From CAYYJM01 sp964471755 (lineage in GTDB: Bacteria > Planctomycetota > Planctomycetia > Gemmatales > Gemmataceae), in assembly GCA_964471755.1 (NCBI GenBank), contig CAYYJM010000075.1:1-23592 (forward strand): a DNA stretch of 23,592 nt, written 5' to 3'. The position numbers and the translations under genes were made by a program. Under the pieces are notes generated by a model, which had not been told where the DNA came from, made no database searches, and saw only the letters and a list, made by a program, of their open reading frames with translations. This document shows, one piece after another, positions 19,268-23,592 of this stretch (position 1 is its first letter; every line of letters starts with the position of its first letter).

Positions 19268-20242
19268 TCACGACGAGCAGGCGCGACGCCAGGCGAACAC
19301 CGCCTCGACGATGGCGTCCAGGTCGTGGCTCGGCGTCCAGCCGATCGTCTGACGCAGTCGCGTCGTGTCGGGGATGCGCACCGGGATGTCCTCGAAGGCC
19401 GGGCCGAACGCCCGCTCGTAGGGCACGAACTCGATCCGGGCTCGGGGCGTCACGCGGTCGGCGACGGCCTCGGCCAGCGCGCGGACGCTCACCGGCCGTT
19501 CACTGCCCAGGTTGAAGACGGTGCCGACCGCGTCGGGATGGTCCATGAGAGCGAGTACCGCCGGGATGATGTCGGCGACGTGGGCGAAGCAGCGCACCTG
19601 CTCGCCCGTGCCGTGGACCAGGAGCGGCTTGCCGGCCAGGGCGGCATCGACGAAGCGTGGCAGCACCATGCCGAAGTCGCCCACCTGGCGTGGCCCGACG
19701 ACGTTGAAGAAGCGCCCGATCACGACGGGCAGCCTACATCGTTGATGCGCCGCCAGGGCGAGATATTCATCCAGGGCCTTGCTGCAGGCGTAGACCCAGC
19801 GGCCGCGATGCGTCGGGCCGAAGACGAGATCATCGTCCTCGGCCAGCGGTTGCTTCGGGTTCTTGCCGTAGACCTCGCTGGTGCTGGCCAGGAAGAGTTT
19901 CTTGCCCGGCTGCCCTTTCAGTCGTTTGAGGATCGTCTCGACGGGGCCGATGTTGGTGATCGCGGTGCGTTCGGGCTGCTCCAGCACGCGCCGGACGCCG
20001 ACGACGGCGGCGAGGTGGTAGACGCTGTCGGCCTGATCGATGAGCGGCAGGAGCAGATCGTCATGAGTGACGCAGCCCTCGACGAGGGGCAGGGCTGGAT
20101 GTTTGCGCACAGCGGCGAGGTTGTCGAGGTGGCCGGTGGAGAGATCATCGAGGACGAGGACGCGCTGTCCGCGCGCGAGCAGAGCCTCGACCAGGTGAGA
20201 GCCGATGAACCCCGCGCCGCCAGTGACCAGAGCCGTATTCAT
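19268..20242 (-). CDS. NAD-dependent nucleotide-sugar epimerase/dehydratase, extended SDR family (324 aa)
   Basis: I moved the start to 20242 (MNTALVTGGAGFIG); the open frame to 20284 only adds repeat-derived residues. The Rossmann motif GGAGFIG is at residues 8-14, the active-site Ser/Thr in STSE at 120-123, and the catalytic pair Tyr151 and Lys155 in YACSK. The downstream RFFNVVGPRQ and GEQVRCFAHVAD segments are typical of UDP-glucose 4-epimerases and UDP-glucuronate decarboxylases. These enzymes make activated sugars for polysaccharide or glycan synthesis in the cytosol. The exact sugar substrate cannot be told. The 119-aa gene ends 38 bases upstream. Length and motifs indicate an intact enzyme. 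Confidence 0.93.
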   Translation of the reverse strand: MNTALVTGGAGFIGSHLVEALLARGQRVLVLDDLSTGHLDNLAAVRKHPALPLVEGCVTHDDLLLPLIDQADSVYHLAAVVGVRRVLEQPERTAITNIGPVETILKRLKGQPGKKLFLASTSEVYGKNPKQPLAEDDDLVFGPTHRGRWVYACSKALDEYLALAAHQRCRLPVVIGRFFNVVGPRQVGDFGMVLPRFVDAALAGKPLLVHGTGEQVRCFAHVADIIPAVLALMDHPDAVGTVFNLGSERPVSVRALAEAVADRVTPRARIEFVPYERAFGPAFEDIPVRIPDTTRLRQTIGWTPSHDLDAIVEAVFAWRRACSS

Positions 20243-20262
20243 CGGGATAGAGTACGGACAGG

Positions 20263-20283
20263 GTCGATCACGGTCACGGGTCA
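20263..20283. repeat. 21-bp direct repeat, left copy
   Basis: GTCGATCACGGTCACGGGTCA recurs at 20742-20762 with one mismatch. The left copy contains the stop codon of the 119-aa gene and the right copy the stop codon of the frameshifted gene. Confidence 0.75.
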
Positions 20284-20640
20284 CGGCGTGGCGTTGATCT
20301 TATCGGGCTGCAATGTTTCGCGAGTGGTCTCGTCGTCCCACTCGAACGTGGCTGGTCGGAAGGCCTGGTTGAACTCCTCCTCCGGCATGTCCCAGATGGA
20401 CGTGTACCGAGCGGCCGAGGTCGCGTACCGAGCCTCGTACTGCTGCAACGCCGCCCGCACCGTCGGCACGATGGAATCGTTCCAGCGGATCAGGAGGTCC
20501 GGCAGGAACTCGACGGTGTCGGCCAGGTCGTGGATCTGCTGGTGCGCTTTCAGCCGTGTCAGGTTGCGGATCTCCACGAGGGCACGCTGGAGGATCACGT
20601 TCAGTCTGGCCTGCATCAACGAACGCTCGGGGTCGGTCAT
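20281..20640 (-). CDS. hypothetical protein (119 aa)
   Basis: The start at 20640 has GAGGGAG about 6 bases upstream. The protein is soluble and mainly helical (LNVILQRALVEIRNLTRLK near the N-terminus), with a Trp/Phe-rich acidic stretch near the end (IWDMPEEEFNQAF). I recognise no family. It precedes the epimerase gene by 38 bases and may be co-transcribed with it. A 21-bp direct repeat flanks it (20263-20283 and 20742-20762), so it may be a later insertion. No catalytic motif is seen. Confidence 0.6.
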   Translation of the reverse strand: MTDPERSLMQARLNVILQRALVEIRNLTRLKAHQQIHDLADTVEFLPDLLIRWNDSIVPTVRAALQQYEARYATSAARYTSIWDMPEEEFNQAFRPATFEWDDETTRETLQPDKINATP

Positions 20641-20741
20641 GATGGCTCCCTCACGGATGAATGGCGTCTTGACTCAGCCGCGGAGCCAGGGTTTTCGCCA
20701 CTTCGTATTATCGAGCCGATGAACAACCCCGCATGGACGAC

Positions 20742-20762
20742 GTCGATCGCGGTCACGGGTCA
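20742..20762. repeat. 21-bp direct repeat, right copy
   Basis: This matches 20263-20283 at 20 of 21 positions. It lies at the 3' end of the frameshifted gene, next to the palindrome at 20777-20801. Confidence 0.75.
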
Positions 20763-21189
20763 AGACCCGGCATTGACCCCCGGGCGTAGTCGTCCCGGGG
20801 GCTCGCCTCGCCGTAGGTCAATGGCACGTCGCAGACGTTCTTGAGGGTGAGCGTCACGACGACCGGCACACCGGCCGGGACGGTCGCCTGCTCCGCCCGT
20901 GCCGCGAGCTGCCAGCCGTCCGCGAACTTGCCGGCCGGCCCTCGCGCGCCGGCCTTTCCGGCCAGCCGGGCCAGCGACGCGGCCAGCGTCGGCAGCGGCG
21001 GCCGCCGGCCTTCCGCTTCACGGCGACGCGGACCTGGAGGACCTTCCCCATGCCGGCTTCCGCGCGCCGTTCGACCTGGATCGTGAAGGTGTGGAACTGG
21101 GTGTCGGTCTTCTCCGGTGTCAGCCGGAACGTGGCCGTCTCGGCCCGCGCTGTACCGACCACGAGCAGGGCCAGAAGTAACCGGCTCAT
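20753..21189 (-). pseudogene. frameshifted secreted protein coupled to the sigma factor
   Basis: The reading frame opens at 21189, its ATG overlapping the sigma-factor stop in an ATGA, the usual sign of coupled translation. It starts with a signal peptide (MSRLLLALLVVGTARA) and continues to VRVAVKRK near 21020. There the coherent protein moves to another frame (LPTLAASLARLAGKAGARG, then DGWQLAARAEQATVPAG and VVVTLTLKNVCDVPLTYG). Joining the frames needs a -1 shift, or one missing base, in the GC-rich run around 21000-21018. The last ~17 residues translate a palindromic element, so the natural C-terminus is probably lost. It could be a real pseudogene or a sequencing error. The second half resembles an Ig-like beta domain. 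Function is unknown. Confidence 0.65.
20777..20801. repeat. GC palindrome at the 3' end of the frameshifted gene
   Basis: CCCCCGGG (20777-20784) and CCCGGGGG (20794-20801) form an 8-bp inverted repeat around 9 bases. The adjoining GGCGAGCCCCC on the minus strand resembles the edge of the element at 10424-10495. It is translated as the end of the frameshifted gene. Confidence 0.7.
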
Positions 21190-22481
21190 CGCTGGGCCTC
21201 CTTCTTCTCCCGCGCCAGGATGAACGTGTATAGGGTCGTCCCACTGTTGGTGACGAACCCCTTTGGCCGGCCGTGCTCGGGGTGCGTCAGTCGCAGGCAG
21301 ATGCGTACCTCGTCGCCCCGGATGACGTACACACCCTGGAACGTCTCTCCCTGCTTCGGGCCTTGCAGGAAGGTGGCGTCGATCGTTTTCGGCGACCCGG
21401 CCGGGTTGAGCGTGAGCAGGAAATCGCGGACGAACAGCACGCGGAATCCGGCGATCGATGCCACGTTGCCATCGAACGTGATCCGGGCCTGGGCGAGGTC
21501 GCCCGGTGCGAAGATCGCCTTGCCGTCCGTCTCGATGTGGCGGACGGCCCAGGCACCGGCGAGGCGTTTCTCCTCGGCGATCTGCTCGCCCCCTGCCGGC
21601 ACGGGGCCGACGTGGGGGAGCGGCAGTTCCGGCACCGGCAGGACCGCGCCGCCGGCGAGGGCGGCCCCGACGAGCAGGGCGGGCAGCAGGACCAGGGACG
21701 CGAGCTTCACGGACAGCATCGGCTTGCCTCCATTGACGAGTTCCAGAACACGGGCGGGGATGGTATCGACCCCCGGAACGGGACCGGCGGAGAATGGGAC
21801 GGCGAGCCGGGCGACCGACTCGGCCAGCGCGGGCGGGACGACGGCGGGCAGGACGCTGACGGCGAGGACCGCCGCCGGGCCGAAGCCGCGCCGGGCCAGC
21901 GCGACCCGGAGCATCTCCCGGCCGCGTTCCAGCCGCTTCTTGACCGCCGCCGCGGACAGGCCCAGAGCGGCCGCCGCCTGTTCCTGGGTGCAGCCGTCGA
22001 GGTAGCACAGGACCAGGACAGTCCGGTAACGTTCGCCGAGGCCGGCCAGCGCCTCGTGGACGGCGGCGCGGACCTCGGCCCAGGTCAGGTCATCGGCAGC
22101 AACGGTCTCCCGGGCGTCTACTCGCGCTTCGTGCGTGTGGCGACGAGCGGCCGCGACGCGGGCCTTCCGCGCCGTGCGATAGGCGACCCCGTGCAGCCAG
22201 GCGGCCAGCGAGGCGGGTCGGCGGATGGCCCCGGCGTTACGAGCGAGGACAAGGAACGTGGCCTGGAAAGCGTCCTCGGCGTCGGCGTCGTGGCCGAGGA
22301 CGGCCCGGCAGACGTCGAGGACCATTGGCCCATGCCGCGCGACCAGGGCGGCGAAGGCGGCCTCGTTTTGATCGACGGCGAATCGACGCAGCAGCTCCGT
22401 GTCGGCCTCACCGGCGAGGCCGGGACCGGCCGCGGCGTGAGCGATCCGGCGGACGAGCGCGGACAGGGCGGTATCGGACAT
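21186..22481 (-). CDS. ECF-type sigma factor fused to a membrane segment and TIGR03067-like domain (431 aa)
   Basis: The start at 22481 has GAGG about 5 bases upstream. Residues about 30-97 match sigma region 2 (FQATFLVLARNAGAI, then WLHGVAYRTARKAR) and about 135-190 match region 4, the -35 binding helix-turn-helix (TQEQAAAALGLSAAAVKKRLERG). Residues about 198-228 are hydrophobic and Pro/Ala-rich. A clearer membrane segment lies near 258-280. Residues about 305-431 resemble the planctomycete TIGR03067 domain (GAWAVRHIETDGKAI, PKTIDATFLQGPKQG, GVYVIRGDEVRICL). Fusing sigma to an extracytoplasmic domain suggests a membrane-held, signal-gated regulator. Its stop overlaps the ATG of the downstream secreted gene. 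No separate anti-sigma gene is seen. Confidence 0.92.
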   Translation of the reverse strand: MSDTALSALVRRIAHAAAGPGLAGEADTELLRRFAVDQNEAAFAALVARHGPMVLDVCRAVLGHDADAEDAFQATFLVLARNAGAIRRPASLAAWLHGVAYRTARKARVAAARRHTHEARVDARETVAADDLTWAEVRAAVHEALAGLGERYRTVLVLCYLDGCTQEQAAAALGLSAAAVKKRLERGREMLRVALARRGFGPAAVLAVSVLPAVVPPALAESVARLAVPFSAGPVPGVDTIPARVLELVNGGKPMLSVKLASLVLLPALLVGAALAGGAVLPVPELPLPHVGPVPAGGEQIAEEKRLAGAWAVRHIETDGKAIFAPGDLAQARITFDGNVASIAGFRVLFVRDFLLTLNPAGSPKTIDATFLQGPKQGETFQGVYVIRGDEVRICLRLTHPEHGRPKGFVTNSGTTLYTFILAREKKEAQR

Positions 22482-22569
22482 GGCAGCCTCGCGGTGGTGG
22501 CCGATCGTACCTCCCTGGATAGTGCCCGGAACCGGCGGACGGAGCGACAGGAAAAATCGCCACCGGGCT

Positions 22570-23346
22570 TCATAACACGACGGCGTCGCCCATCCGCTTG
22601 CGGAACCGCCGGAGCGCCTGGACGCCGATGCCGTTGTTGGTCAGCACCAGCCGCGACAATCCCGGTATCCACGGCGAGTTGAGCAGGGCTCGCGCCCCGG
22701 CGTTGCCGAGGTCGTTGTCCGTCAGATCGAGTTCGCGCAGCCGCGACAGATGCGGCGTCTCGGCCAGGGCGATGGCTCCCTCCGGTCCCAGACGGTTGCC
22801 GACGATCACCAGACGTGTCAGGCCTGCCAGGTATGGTGACGCGAACAGCACGAGCATGTCGCGTCTGATGCTGCAAAGGCCGCCACAAAAGCAGTGCTGC
22901 GACATCTCGGCCTCGGCCACGCGACTCAGGAACGGACACTCGACCAGGGCCTCGACCTCGCCGCCCGGTGGTCCGAAATCGACTGCCCGCAGCAGGGGAG
23001 CCGCCGCGAACAGGGCCTCCGCATTCCGGGCGAACGCGGTGGCGGTGATCCGCACCTTGTGGACGAAGCCACGCTGGAATTCCGGGTCGAGACGATCCGC
23101 AATGGCCCACAGATCGGCGGTCCACTCCGGGTGGGCCTTGATCAGTTTCTTCGCCGTGCGTTGCAGGGCGGATCGCTTTCGCCCGGGTGGCATCCGATAG
23201 GCCTCGACCTGGGCGCGGATCAGCGCCGCTCGGTCCAGCGCTGCCGCGTCGCCGAACTCTTCCAGCCAGTCGGCGTAGACGAGCCGGTGTGTGTCGTCGT
23301 CCGGCTCCGCGAGGATGGCCTGGAGAAACGCATCGTCGGTCAGCAT
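22570..23346 (-). CDS. TIGR02996-domain leucine-rich-repeat protein (258 aa)
   Basis: I moved the start from the long open frame to 23346 (MLTDDAFLQAILAEP), which has GGAG about 6 bases upstream and is where the TIGR02996 motif begins. That motif (EPDDDTHRLVYADWLEEFGD) is a short 'repeat-companion' domain found almost only in Gemmata-like planctomycetes. Residues about 180-250 carry leucine-rich repeats of the ribonuclease-inhibitor type (LTRLVIVGNRLGPEGAIAL, LRELDLTDNDLGNAGARAL). It is probably a cytosolic protein-protein interaction module; no signal peptide is seen. The sigma factor lies 88 bases downstream. Confidence 0.92.
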   Translation of the reverse strand: MLTDDAFLQAILAEPDDDTHRLVYADWLEEFGDAAALDRAALIRAQVEAYRMPPGRKRSALQRTAKKLIKAHPEWTADLWAIADRLDPEFQRGFVHKVRITATAFARNAEALFAAAPLLRAVDFGPPGGEVEALVECPFLSRVAEAEMSQHCFCGGLCSIRRDMLVLFASPYLAGLTRLVIVGNRLGPEGAIALAETPHLSRLRELDLTDNDLGNAGARALLNSPWIPGLSRLVLTNNGIGVQALRRFRKRMGDAVVL

Positions 23347-23399
23347 CGTGGGCTCCGTTCTGGTTCGCGGCGCTGTTTTTACCGGGACAGACGAGAGCC

Positions 23400-23405
23400 A
23401 TTGTA
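23400..23405 (-). promoter_or_regulatory. candidate -10 box for the LRR gene
   Basis: The minus strand reads TACAAT, 54 bases upstream of the start codon. The -35 at normal spacing is poor. It is the third TACAAT upstream of a minus-strand start in this window. Confidence 0.25.
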
Positions 23406-23461
23406 CGCACTGAGGTGATGAATCGGCGATGTTGGATGTGCCTTCGGGGCCGACCACGGGT

Positions 23462-23592
23462 TCACGCGCTCTCCCCGCTGGTCGATGGTCCCAGCAGATC
23501 CTTGAAGTCGGCGGGGAAGACGTCCCAGGCGACGCGGTAGGTCGCTTCCAGCGGAGCCGGGACATAGAGTCCCTCGTCGAGGAACAGAGGCA
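23462..23592 (-). CDS. 3' end of an unidentified gene, cut by the window edge
   Basis: On the minus strand the frame stays open from the window edge to a TGA at 23462-23464. The 43 visible residues (for example LYVPAPLEATYRVAWDVFPA) have codon use like the neighbouring genes, so this is likely a real C-terminus. I do not recognise the family. The start lies beyond the right edge. Confidence 0.6.
   Translation of the reverse strand, partial: PLFLDEGLYVPAPLEATYRVAWDVFPADFKDLLGPSTSGESA

Overview
The window looks like chromosome of a planctomycete, most likely family Gemmataceae. It is GC-rich. It carries a leucine-rich-repeat protein that opens with the TIGR02996 'repeat-companion' motif, an ECF sigma factor fused to a membrane segment and a TIGR03067-type domain, secreted proteins of the kind common in this phylum, and many intergenic palindromes. 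No rRNA, tRNA, CRISPR array, transposase or phage gene was seen. All genes lie on the minus strand except metH.

Layout, left to right. Positions 30-7868 hold a five-gene minus-strand cluster, transcribed from right to left: a 361-aa unknown protein, a 189-aa beta/coiled-coil protein, a soluble FtsH-like AAA protease with a decayed extra AAA module, a 90-aa small protein, and a 1146-aa two-part protein. An ~80-bp inverted-repeat element sits in two of the gene junctions, and part of a third copy lies just past the last gene. This cluster is the best candidate for a little-described system: an FtsH-type unfoldase/protease with dedicated adaptors and a large helical-repeat protein. Positions 8080-10370 hold a YHS-type metal-binding secreted protein and a NicO/RcnA-family nickel/cobalt transporter, probably a metal-homeostasis pair. 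Positions 10504-12217 hold a secreted prenyltransferase/squalene-oxidase-repeat protein and a small four-helix membrane protein.

Positions 12218-13752 contain no convincing protein gene. This stretch has a plausible plus-strand promoter, a run of tightly spaced hairpins (about 12990-13405) that could be a structured RNA, and two palindromic elements just upstream of metH. metH (13753-17454) is a complete cobalamin-dependent methionine synthase. A palindromic element fills the convergent gap after it.

Positions 17521-23592 are minus-strand again: a secreted thioredoxin-fold protein, a nucleotide-sugar epimerase/dehydratase, a 119-aa unknown protein, a frameshifted secreted protein coupled to the ECF sigma-factor fusion, the TIGR02996/LRR protein, and the 3' end of an unidentified gene running off the right edge. 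Several longest open frames start inside repeats or leaders; starts were moved to downstream ATGs supported by ribosome-binding sites and protein start patterns.
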